Positions 1 to 5,010 of a stretch of DNA of 5,010 nt are shown piece by piece (the stretch's first letter is position 1; every line of letters starts with the position of its first letter). A model generated the notes under the pieces. It did not search any database. It was given only the letters and a program-made list of their open reading frames with translations, and was not told the DNA's origin. This stretch comes from Fibrobacteraceae bacterium. GTDB taxonomy: Bacteria > Fibrobacterota > Fibrobacteria > Fibrobacterales > Fibrobacteraceae. Where the stretch lies: NCBI GenBank assembly GCA_021443045.1, contig JABUUT010000073.1:2998-8007 (forward strand). Direction: 5' to 3'. The position numbers were made by a program, and so were the translations under genes.

Positions 1-59
1 GATTCCAGGTCGTTTACGATAATGTCTTGTACAAAATTTGAAGATTCAGGAATATTCAT
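1..59 (-). CDS. glnS: Glutaminyl-tRNA synthetase, N-terminal fragment (runs off left edge)
   Basis: Only about 19 codons are visible, beginning at an ATG (complement of 57-59) and continuing past the window edge. The translation starts MNIPESS and then reads NFVQDIIVNDLES. This matches the N-terminus of bacterial glutaminyl-tRNA synthetases, where a variable polar leader is followed by NFI-x-x-I(I/V)-x-(E/D)DL-x-x-G just before the class I catalytic core. The enzyme would charge tRNA-Gln with glutamine in the cytoplasm. The catalytic HIGH and KMSKS motifs lie outside the window, so the call rests on this short signature alone. A weak purine stretch (AAAGAG) about 7 bases before the ATG could act as ribosome binding site. 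It lies 58 bases downstream of cysK on the same strand, so co-transcription is possible unless the hairpins between them terminate transcription. Confidence 0.7.
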   Translation of the reverse strand, partial: MNIPESSNFVQDIIVNDLE

Positions 60-65
60 GATATA

Positions 66-103
66 CTCTTTTTTTAAATCGCCTAAAATTTAGTAAAAAA
101 GAG
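66..103. repeat. Interrupted inverted repeat in the cysK-glnS gap
   Basis: CTCTTTTTT (66-74) is the exact reverse complement of AAAAAAGAG (95-103). The stem continues inward with TAAAT (75-79) pairing ATTTA (88-92), leaving a two-base bulge (93-94) and an 8-base loop. This hairpin shares the A run 95-100 with the hairpin at 92-118, so only one of the two can form at a time. It lies immediately before the glnS start and could be a terminator or simply a by-product of A/T-rich sequence. Confidence 0.35.
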
Positions 104-118
104 GGCTAGTTTTTTACT
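92..118 (-). terminator. Possible A/T-rich hairpin terminator after cysK
   Basis: A perfect 9-base inverted repeat, AGTAAAAAA (92-100) and TTTTTTACT (110-118), encloses a 9-base loop and touches the last base of the cysK stop codon. In the cysK direction the 3' arm contains a run of six T. The stem has a single G-C pair, so it would be weak. Its position directly after the stop codon supports a role in 3' end formation, but there is no extra T run beyond the stem. Confidence 0.35.
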
Positions 119-1038
119 CATTCACTCCATAGCCAGGTAGACAAATAGCGTTCTCCCGTATCTGGAAGAAGGGCCACTATTTTTTTGCCGGCATTTTCGG
201 GGCGTTTTGCAATGGTGAGGGCCGCTTCCAAAGCAGCACCACTGGATATTCCCACAAAAAGGCCTTCTTGCTGGGCAGCGTCACGGGCAGCCTTTCCAGC
301 GGCTTCCGGCGTGGTAAGGTACACTTCATCAACCAGGGAGGCGTCGTAGTTTTTTGGAATAAAGTTGGCTCCGATACCCTGAATTTTGTGGGGGCCCGCC
401 ACGCCCTTGGTAATCATGGGAGAGGCTTCCGGTTCAATGGCCACCACCTTAATGGCGGGGTTCTTTTCTTTAAGGAACCTTGCGGTGCCGCTAACAGTGC
501 CTCCAGTTCCAGCGGTGGCAACAAAAATGTCTATTTTTCCATCGGTATCCTTCCATATTTCAGGGCCGGTGGTTAGGTAGTGGGCTTCGGGGTTGGAGGG
601 GTTTTCAAACTGACCAGGAATAAAGGAACCTGGGTTTTCACGGGCCATTTCTTCGGCCTTTTCAATGCACCCCGCCATGCCCTTATCCCCTTCTGTAAGC
701 ACAACCTGGGCTCCCAGAGACTTAAGAAGCATGCGGCGTTCAAGGCTCATGGAATCGGGCATGGTTAAAGCCACTTTGTAGCCTTTTACCGCCCCAACAT
801 AGGCCAGGCCAACGCCTGTGTTTCCGCTGGTGGGTTCAATAATCAGGGCTCCGGGCTTAAGTTTTCCTTCTTCCTCAGCCTTTTCTATCATGCGAAGGGC
901 AACTCTATCTTTGGCGCTGCCCAGAGGGTTAAAACTTTCAACTTTTACCCATACCTCAGCCTTGCTTTGGTTCAACTTGTTGATACGCACGAGAGGTGTA
1001 TTTCCGATTAGGTCCAAAATAGAATTAAATGCAGCCAT
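118..1038 (-). CDS. cysK: Cysteine synthase A (O-acetylserine sulfhydrylase)
   Basis: This cytoplasmic PLP enzyme converts O-acetyl-L-serine and sulfide to L-cysteine and acetate, the last step of cysteine biosynthesis. The 306-residue product has the usual CysK length and all the landmark motifs of PLP fold type II. These are IGNTPLV at 11-17, the PLP-binding lysine K43 in NPLGSAKDR, the substrate loop TSGNTG at 70-75, the phosphate-binding GTGGT at 177-181, the substrate-region QGIGANF at 220-226, GISSGAA at 263-269 (the serine that faces the pyridine nitrogen), and PDTGERYLST near the end. The chain stops soon after that motif, ending WLWSE where many homologues read ALF and continue. I chose the ATG at 1038 over an in-frame start at 1062 because AAGGA lies 7 bases upstream of it and family members begin just before the IGNTPL block. 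It is divergent from speA and upstream of glnS on the same strand. A cystathionine beta-synthase or CysM function is less likely given the motif pattern and length. Confidence 0.96.
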   Translation of the reverse strand: MAAFNSILDLIGNTPLVRINKLNQSKAEVWVKVESFNPLGSAKDRVALRMIEKAEEEGKLKPGALIIEPTSGNTGVGLAYVGAVKGYKVALTMPDSMSLERRMLLKSLGAQVVLTEGDKGMAGCIEKAEEMARENPGSFIPGQFENPSNPEAHYLTTGPEIWKDTDGKIDIFVATAGTGGTVSGTARFLKEKNPAIKVVAIEPEASPMITKGVAGPHKIQGIGANFIPKNYDASLVDEVYLTTPEAAGKAARDAAQQEGLFVGISSGAALEAALTIAKRPENAGKKIVALLPDTGERYLSTWLWSE

Positions 1039-1045
1039 AAAACAA

Positions 1046-1050
1046 TCCTT
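1046..1050 (-). promoter_or_regulatory. Ribosome binding site of cysK
   Basis: The minus strand reads AAGGA here, within a longer AAAAAGGA, with 7 bases before the ATG at 1038. It decides the cysK start in favour of 1038 rather than the upstream in-frame codon at 1062, which lies on the far side of it. Confidence 0.75.
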
Positions 1051-1063
1051 TTTGTATAGCACA

Positions 1064-1093
1064 ATTATATAAAAATTTCTATCATTTTATCAC
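1064..1093 (-). promoter_or_regulatory. Putative sigma-70-type promoter of cysK
   Basis: On the minus strand a perfect TATAAT (1064-1069) is preceded, after an 18-base spacer, by GTGATA (1088-1093), which matches TTGACA at four of six positions. Transcription would start near 1057, leaving a leader of about 20 bases that contains the AAGGA site. The region is A/T-rich, so chance matches are likely, and it is unknown whether this organism uses canonical -35/-10 elements. The divergent speA promoter must share the same short stretch, but I see no equally good plus-strand pair. Confidence 0.4.
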
Positions 1094-1098
1094 TAAAC

Positions 1099-1109
1099 AA
1101 GGATGGTGA
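1099..1109 (+). promoter_or_regulatory. Ribosome binding region of speA
   Basis: AAGGATGGTGA contains two purine-rich cores. GGTGA at 1105-1109 is 8 bases from the ATG at 1118, while AAGGA at 1099-1103 is 14 bases away and overlaps the alternative ATG at 1103. The spacing favours 1118 as the start. Confidence 0.5.
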
Positions 1110-1117
1110 ACAATAAA

Positions 1118-3013
1118 ATGAAAAAATGGCGCATCGACGATTCCAAGGACCTATACAACATCAAGGGTTGGGGTGTAAACTATTTCGACATCAACGAAAA
1201 AGGCCATGCCACCGTTAGCCCAGTTAAAGAAAACGGGCCTATCATCGATCTTTACGAGCTGGTTCAGGAACTTTCGCTACGCGACGTTTCTACGCCCCTC
1301 CTGCTTCGTTTTCCCGACATTCTGGACCACCGTCTAGAAAAGATTAACGAATGCTTTGCCAACGCCAAAAAGGAATATGGCTTTAACGGAAACTACTACA
1401 ACATATTCCCCATCAAGGTAAACCAGCAAAAGGCAGTGCTGGAAGAAATTGTTTGCCATGGAAAAAAATTCAACATAGGCCTTGAAGCCGGTTCCAAGCC
1501 AGAACTCCATGCAGTTCTGGCCAACATGGACAACCCTGAGTCGCTCATTATCTGCAACGGCTACAAAGACGAAGACTTTATTGAGCTAGCCCTTCTGGCA
1601 CAAAAGATGGGCAAGAAGATTTTTATTGTTGTAGAAAAAATGAACGAACTGCACCTGGTAGTGAACATTTCTCGGCGCATCGGTGTTAAGCCCAACATAG
1701 GCATTCGCATTAAACTTGCAAGCAACGGCAGTGGCAAGTGGGAAGAGTCAGGCGGGTACCATAGCAAGTTCGGCCTCAACAGTTCCGAACTTTTGGAAGC
1801 CCTGGACTACATTAAGGAAGAAAAAATGTGTGACTGCATGAAGCTCATACATTTCCACCTGGGTAGCCAGATCACCAACATTCGCCACATCAAGAGCGGG
1901 CTTCGTGAAGTGTCGCAGTTCTATGTGCAGCTCCGCAAAATGGGAATGAACCTGGAATTTGTAGACGTAGGCGGAGGCCTGGGAGTAGACTACGACGGCA
2001 CCCGCAGCTCCAACGGTAGTTCCGTAAACTATTCCATTCAAGAATATGCCAACGACGTTATCTACGCCATCTACGAGGCTTGTGAAAAAGGTGATGTTCC
2101 CCACCCCAACGTGATTGCGGAATCGGGCCGAGCCTTGGCAGCCCACCATTCCATTTTAGTGTTCAACATTCTCGAACATGCAGGCCAACCCTTCTTTGAC
2201 GAAAACGAAGACGAAATAGCAGGTGATGCACACGAATCTCTAAAAGATTTGCATGCTATTTACAAAGGCCTTACACCCCGCAACCTGTTGGAAAGTTGGC
2301 ACGATGCCATGCAAATTAACGACGACGTGCTGAACGGCTTTAAGACAGGCTCCATTGACCTTATGACCCGGGCCATGAGCGAGCGGCTCTTCTGGAGCAT
2401 TGCTCGTGAAGTGAACCATATTGCTCAAGGTTTGCGCCACGCTCCCTACGAACTTAGCGAGCTCCCCAAACTTTTGGCCGAAAAGTATTTTGGTAATTTT
2501 AGTTTGTTCCAAAGTTTGCCCGACAGCTGGGGTATCGATCAAATTTTCCCCATGATGCCTATCCAACGTTTGGATGAAGAGCCCACCATTGAAACCACTA
2601 TTCAAGACGTGACCTGCGACTCCGATGGAAAAATTGCCATGTTCGCCTGCAGTGGCGAAGTGACACGGACCTTGCCTTTGCACCCCCTAAGAAAAGACGA
2701 ACCCTACTACATGGCAGTTTATCTGGTGGGTGCCTACCAAGAAATTTTGGGAGACCTCCACAACCTCTTTGGAGACACCAATGCGGTACACATTGTCTGT
2801 GACGGCAACAAGTACGAAATTGATAAAATTATCGATGGCGAAACTGTGGAAGATGTTCTAGACTATGTGAACTTTAGCGACAAGCAGTTGGTGCGCACTA
2901 TGGAAAACTGGGTAACCCGTTCTGTGAAGGAAGGCAAAATCACCTTGCAGGAAGGCAAGGAATTTTTGAACATCTACCGCAGCGGATTGTACGGCTACAC
3001 CTACCTGGAATAG
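1118..3013 (+). CDS. speA: Biosynthetic arginine decarboxylase
   Basis: This PLP-dependent enzyme decarboxylates arginine to agmatine, the entry step of the agmatine route to putrescine and other polyamines. The 631-residue product is close to the roughly 630-660 residues usual for SpeA. It has the N-terminal WRIDDSKDLYNI block typical of the Bacteroidota-like branch, the PLP-binding lysine K100 in FPIKVNQ, HFHLGSQ at 245-251, and the glycine-rich phosphate-binding VGGGLG at 284-289 of the alanine racemase-like (fold type III) barrel. Further on are ESGRA, FSLFQSLPDSWGIDQ, the catalytic cysteine C500 in CDSDG, VGAYQEILGDLHNLFGDT, and the C-terminal signature GLYGYTYLE. I prefer the ATG at 1118 over the in-frame ATG at 1103: homologues begin M-x-K-W-R-I, GGTGA at 1105-1109 gives 8-base spacing to 1118, and 1103 sits directly on AAGG with no spacing. 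nudC follows after 23 bases, indicating an operon. No downstream agmatine-processing gene is in view. Confidence 0.96.
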   Translation: MKKWRIDDSKDLYNIKGWGVNYFDINEKGHATVSPVKENGPIIDLYELVQELSLRDVSTPLLLRFPDILDHRLEKINECFANAKKEYGFNGNYYNIFPIKVNQQKAVLEEIVCHGKKFNIGLEAGSKPELHAVLANMDNPESLIICNGYKDEDFIELALLAQKMGKKIFIVVEKMNELHLVVNISRRIGVKPNIGIRIKLASNGSGKWEESGGYHSKFGLNSSELLEALDYIKEEKMCDCMKLIHFHLGSQITNIRHIKSGLREVSQFYVQLRKMGMNLEFVDVGGGLGVDYDGTRSSNGSSVNYSIQEYANDVIYAIYEACEKGDVPHPNVIAESGRALAAHHSILVFNILEHAGQPFFDENEDEIAGDAHESLKDLHAIYKGLTPRNLLESWHDAMQINDDVLNGFKTGSIDLMTRAMSERLFWSIAREVNHIAQGLRHAPYELSELPKLLAEKYFGNFSLFQSLPDSWGIDQIFPMMPIQRLDEEPTIETTIQDVTCDSDGKIAMFACSGEVTRTLPLHPLRKDEPYYMAVYLVGAYQEILGDLHNLFGDTNAVHIVCDGNKYEIDKIIDGETVEDVLDYVNFSDKQLVRTMENWVTRSVKEGKITLQEGKEFLNIYRSGLYGYTYLE

Positions 3014-3025
3014 GGTTCCGGTTTC

Positions 3026-3030
3026 TAAGG
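3026..3030 (+). promoter_or_regulatory. Ribosome binding site of nudC
   Basis: TAAGG lies 6 bases before the ATG at 3037, inside the short gap after the speA stop. It supports that start and separate translation initiation on a shared speA-nudC transcript. Confidence 0.55.
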
Positions 3031-3036
3031 CTAGCC

Positions 3037-3942
3037 ATGATACACGAAATTGAGCCCCACAAGTTTGACAATCAGTTTGACATTCGCAAGCCCCAAGCAA
3101 GCGACTACCTGGTTTGTTATAATGGGAGTAAAGCCCTACTAAAAAAAGATGGGGACAATTTTGTAGTACCTACCGTAGGGGATTTTTACAAAGATAAAAA
3201 TAATGGCGGATCCGCCCCTGATGTAGTGACAAAAAATGTCATTAATAATTTTAAAGGCCACTACCTTTTTAGCATTGATGACAAAGCCTATTTTTTGGAA
3301 CATTGGACCGATGCATCCGCCAAGATGGAAGACACGCCCACCGATGAATACCAATGGGTTGTAAACCGCACTTTTCGGCATCTCTCCCATATTACGCAAC
3401 GTTTGGGAGGAGCCACTGCGGCTCACCTCGCCCACTGGGAAACCCTCAACCGATTCTGTGGTAAGTGCGGTTGCAAAACAAAGTTGGGAAACACGGAGCG
3501 CTCCCTGGTTTGCCCCAGTTGCAACAATGTGGTTTACCCACGGATCTCTCCCGTGGTCATCATAGCCGTCCGTAACGGCAACAAACTTTTAATGGCCCGA
3601 AACTGGAATAACCCCAATCCGCGGTTGTTCCTGATTTCTGGTTTCGTCGAGATTGGAGAATCTTTGGAGCAGGCCGCCCATCGCGAAGTTCTAGAGGAAA
3701 CAGGAGTGAACATCAAGAATGTACGCTATTTTGGAAGCCAGCCCTGGCCCTTTAGCGATTCACTCATTGCAGGTTTTACAGCAGAATTGGACGGCGACGA
3801 CACCATCTACAAACAAGAGACGGAACTGTCAGAAGCCAAATGGGTGGATCGCGAAGATATTCCGCCCTACGAAACCGACGTGAGCATCAGCTGTTGCCTC
3901 ATTGAAAATTTCCGCACAGGATTTACGCTGGCACAGAGTTAG
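3037..3942 (+). CDS. nudC: NADH pyrophosphatase / NAD-cap RNA hydrolase (NudC-type Nudix protein)
   Basis: NudC-family enzymes split NADH and NAD+ into NMN(H) and AMP, and in E. coli NudC also removes NAD caps from RNA 5' ends. The 301-residue product shows the full family layout. An N-terminal domain covers about residues 1-135. A zinc ribbon follows with C141-x-x-C144 and C159-x-x-C162. The Nudix box at 202-224 fits GX5EX7REUXEEXGU exactly, with metal-binding glutamates E217, E220 and E221. The NudC-specific signature SQPWPF lies at 234-239. The spacing from zinc ribbon to Nudix box agrees with what I recall for the E. coli enzyme (257 residues), so the extra 40 or so residues belong to the N-terminal part. 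The usual proline after SQPWPF is a serine here (S240). The gene follows speA after 23 bases with its own TAAGG site, so it is probably co-transcribed. It ends 36 bases from the convergent sfsA stop. Confidence 0.94.
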   Translation: MIHEIEPHKFDNQFDIRKPQASDYLVCYNGSKALLKKDGDNFVVPTVGDFYKDKNNGGSAPDVVTKNVINNFKGHYLFSIDDKAYFLEHWTDASAKMEDTPTDEYQWVVNRTFRHLSHITQRLGGATAAHLAHWETLNRFCGKCGCKTKLGNTERSLVCPSCNNVVYPRISPVVIIAVRNGNKLLMARNWNNPNPRLFLISGFVEIGESLEQAAHREVLEETGVNIKNVRYFGSQPWPFSDSLIAGFTAELDGDDTIYKQETELSEAKWVDREDIPPYETDVSISCCLIENFRTGFTLAQS

Positions 3943-3978
3943 GTGGTTCGCAGTTAGTAAAAATTATCCAGAGATCCT

Positions 3979-4746
3979 CTAAGTTATTTCCAAAGGAATG
4001 GGTACATCGGCGATTAAAGTTTCTGGGGTCACCTTGCAGTCGTACACAAAAATTTCCACGCCCGCATCTCGAGCCGCACGCAACGCAGTTCCAAACTCCA
4101 GGTGCGTTTCCACATTAGGCGAAAATTTTGTGCAACCTTTCATTTGAATCAAAAAAAGTACGCCACATTCGTAAGGCGTACCATCATCAGCGGATCGTTT
4201 TTCATGCAAAATCTCGGCCAATTCTGTCAGGTGTTTTACGCCTCGTTCCGTAGGGGCATCTGGGAATTTTGCGTGGCCGTCAAATTCCAGCGTACAGCCT
4301 TTAACCTCAATGAACATTTTATGAAGTGTTTCACGGGCAGCTTTTGTTTTGCCCAGGCCCTTATATTCCACATAAAAATCGAACCGGGAATTTCCGTAGG
4401 TAAATTCAGGTTTAATGCGAACTAGCGAAGGGAAACGGGCTCTGTTGGCGGCAATCCACTCCCCAGCCACCTTGTTGGGTGCCTGGCTATCCATATTGAT
4501 AAGGATTGGCACAGACTTTTTGTGTCGCACGACCATCTTTTCAACAGCAATTAAATCATAAGGGGTTTTGCGAAGGGGGTTCTGGGATTTTTCAAGATAA
4601 ACCCTGCAACCTGGTACTAAAAGTTCCTTGCAGCGGCCCGTATTTTTAACATGGACTACGGTGTCTACTCCATGGATTTTTACATGGGCAATAAAACGAT
4701 TAGGACGTTCTAAAAAAATACCTGGTACAACGGTTCCGTAGCGCAT
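3979..4746 (-). CDS. sfsA: SfsA family protein (sugar fermentation stimulation protein homologue)
   Basis: SfsA was named for stimulating maltose metabolism genes in E. coli and is reported to bind DNA; its true role remains unclear. The 255-residue product matches the family along its length. A small N-terminal domain contains GIFLERPNRFIA at 9-20, VKNTGRCKELL at 33-43 and PGCRVYLEKS at 45-54. INMDSQAPNKV at 83-93 follows. The C-terminal part has a PD-(D/E)XK nuclease-like arrangement, E114, then D123 in SRFDF, then E147-V-K149, and the family signature FPDAPTERGVKHL at 161-173. Acidic and lysine positions are intact, so catalysis is possible but unproven. I chose the ATG at 4746 because homologues of the clostridial/Bacteroidota type begin M(K/R)Y shortly before GIF. 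A GTG at 4773, the first codon after an in-frame TAG, would add nine residues. Neither start has a convincing ribosome binding site. The gene converges on nudC and is probably transcribed alone. Confidence 0.93.
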   Translation of the reverse strand: MRYGTVVPGIFLERPNRFIAHVKIHGVDTVVHVKNTGRCKELLVPGCRVYLEKSQNPLRKTPYDLIAVEKMVVRHKKSVPILINMDSQAPNKVAGEWIAANRARFPSLVRIKPEFTYGNSRFDFYVEYKGLGKTKAARETLHKMFIEVKGCTLEFDGHAKFPDAPTERGVKHLTELAEILHEKRSADDGTPYECGVLFLIQMKGCTKFSPNVETHLEFGTALRAARDAGVEIFVYDCKVTPETLIADVPIPLEIT

Positions 4747-4794
4747 AGGTGAAATATAATTTTTTAACAACACCTAAAACTAGGTTATCACCTA
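4746..4794 (-). promoter_or_regulatory. Cluster of TAGGTG/CACCTA words at the sfsA start
   Basis: On the minus strand TAGGTG occurs at 4789-4794 and again at 4771-4776, exactly 18 bases apart. Its complement CACCTA lies at 4746-4751, where its last base is the A of the preferred ATG. The first copy also forms a short palindrome with ACCTA (4781-4785). Between them, TATATT (4753-4758) sits 6 bases before the ATG, which is the spacing of a -10 box for a leaderless transcript. The words could be operator sites or alternative RNA stems near the start codon. No protein is implicated by the sequence. Confidence 0.3.
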
Positions 4795-4809
4795 TTAGCC
4801 ATCAGCGGT

Positions 4810-4828
4810 GTCATCCTGAAGAGAATAG
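4810..4828. repeat. Degenerate half copy of the intergenic palindromic repeat
   Basis: These 19 bases begin GTCATCCTGAAG and match the first half of the repeat units at 4917 and 4970 at 17 of 19 positions. The second half is missing: after it the sequence turns into the G/T-rich tract. It looks like a decayed or truncated copy and sits about 65 bases upstream of sfsA. Confidence 0.55.
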
Positions 4829-4916
4829 TGGTGTTTGGTAAACGGTGGTTGGTGGCTGGTTTAGACGAATAACGATAGAAGGCTTAATTAAGAATCAAAT
4901 TTGTGAGCCTCGCTGA
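4829..4916. other. Gene-free spacer with a G/T-rich tract
   Basis: The stretch between the half repeat and the first full repeat unit has no supportable gene. It holds five GG pairs spaced by one or two bases at 4844-4859 (plus strand), enough on paper for a two-layer G-quadruplex, followed by A/T-rich sequence with TTAATTAA. I see no RNA gene and no clear promoter for sfsA here. Confidence 0.5.
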
Positions 4917-4957
4917 GTCATCCTGAAGGGCATAGCCCTGAAGGATCCAGCGAATGT
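4917..4957. repeat. Intergenic palindromic repeat, unit 1 (REP-like)
   Basis: This 41-base unit runs from GTCATCCTGAAG to GGATCCAGCGAATGT and is repeated at 4970-5010 with a single mismatch (C at 4951 against T at 5004). Its core folds into a hairpin: ATCCTGAAGGGC (4919-4930 region) pairs with GCCCTGAAGGAT around an ATA loop, with two adjacent G-A mismatches inside an otherwise complete stem. It has no coding potential. The size, palindrome and intergenic location resemble REP-type elements, which in other bacteria are moved by REP-associated tyrosine transposases; no such gene is in view. Confidence 0.8.
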
Positions 4958-4969
4958 CCGCACAAGTCT

Positions 4970-5010
4970 GTCATCCTGAAGGGCATAGCCCTGAAGGATC
5001 CAGTGAATGT
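4970..5010. repeat. Intergenic palindromic repeat, unit 2 (REP-like)
   Basis: This is the second 41-base unit, in the same orientation as unit 1 and separated from it by 12 bases (4958-4969), giving a 53-base period. It ends GGATCCAGTGAATGT exactly at the window edge, so further units may follow outside. It shares the hairpin core of unit 1. Two units with a 12-base gap and a strongly palindromic repeat do not fit a CRISPR array. Confidence 0.8.

Noticed and set aside
1748..2149. Open frames antisense to speA, and similar frames opposite cysK, nudC and sfsA
   Set aside because: They are composition-driven shadows of genes with complete family motifs on the other strand, and their translations show no recognisable domain.
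3065..3086. Short direct repeat of GTTTGACA at a 12-base period at the start of nudC
   Set aside because: It encodes a coincidental repeat of Phe-Asp within the coding sequence and has no further copies.
3065..3123. TTGACA words at 3065 and 3077 and a perfect TATAAT at 3118-3123, resembling a promoter inside nudC
   Set aside because: The spacing is about 35 bases or more instead of about 17, and the whole stretch is explained by nudC coding sequence.
3205..3216. Perfect 12-base palindrome GGCGGATCCGCC
   Set aside because: It lies inside nudC and simply encodes Gly-Gly-Ser-Ala. A single occurrence with no partner site gives no reason to assign a function.
3943..3980. Possible bidirectional terminator between nudC and sfsA
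   Set aside because: Only a 4-base stem (AGAG/CTCT around 3970-3980) is present and there is no adjoining T run, so I cannot support it.
4788..4814. Eight-codon minus-strand reading frame upstream of sfsA that might be a leader peptide
   Set aside because: There is no clear ribosome binding site, its start lies within the degenerate repeat half, and its codons show no attenuator-like bias.
4917..5010. Possible CRISPR array (repeats of about 41 bases with a short spacer)
   Set aside because: Only two units and a half are visible, the spacing sequence is 12 bases, the unit is itself a full hairpin, and no cas gene is nearby. REP-like repeat is the better reading.

Overview
This window looks like ordinary chromosomal housekeeping DNA from a bacterium with a moderate G+C content. 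The most suggestive clues are a Bacteroidota-like biosynthetic arginine decarboxylase, a clostridial/Bacteroidota-like SfsA, an apparent glutaminyl-tRNA synthetase start, and intergenic palindromic repeats containing TCATCCTGAA and GAAGGATCCAG. Together these fit the Fibrobacterota/Bacteroidota side of the tree, with Fibrobacter as my best guess. That placement is inference from pattern recognition, not from any search.

Layout from left to right: the first codons of a minus-strand glnS (1-59) run off the left edge. A 58-base gap with two overlapping A/T-rich inverted repeats separates it from cysK (118-1038, minus), which encodes O-acetylserine sulfhydrylase. A compact divergent region of about 79 bases follows, carrying a plausible cysK promoter. 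Then comes speA (1118-3013, plus), encoding biosynthetic arginine decarboxylase, followed after 23 bases by nudC (3037-3942, plus), encoding an NADH pyrophosphatase/NAD-cap hydrolase. These two probably form an operon. nudC converges on sfsA (3979-4746, minus) with only 36 bases between their stops. The remaining 260 or so bases on the right hold no gene I can support. They contain a small cluster of TAGGTG/CACCTA words at the sfsA start, a degenerate half repeat, a G/T-rich tract, and two near-identical 41-base palindromic repeat units spaced 53 bases apart and ending at the window edge.

The genes do not form one pathway. cysK makes cysteine, speA begins arginine-to-polyamine synthesis through agmatine, nudC handles NAD(H) turnover and possibly RNA de-capping, and SfsA is a conserved nuclease-fold protein of uncertain role. 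I see no undescribed multi-gene system. The most interesting material is non-coding: the repeat units, whose stem carries a strand-asymmetric tandem G-A mismatch, and the unusual sfsA start, which lacks a ribosome binding site.
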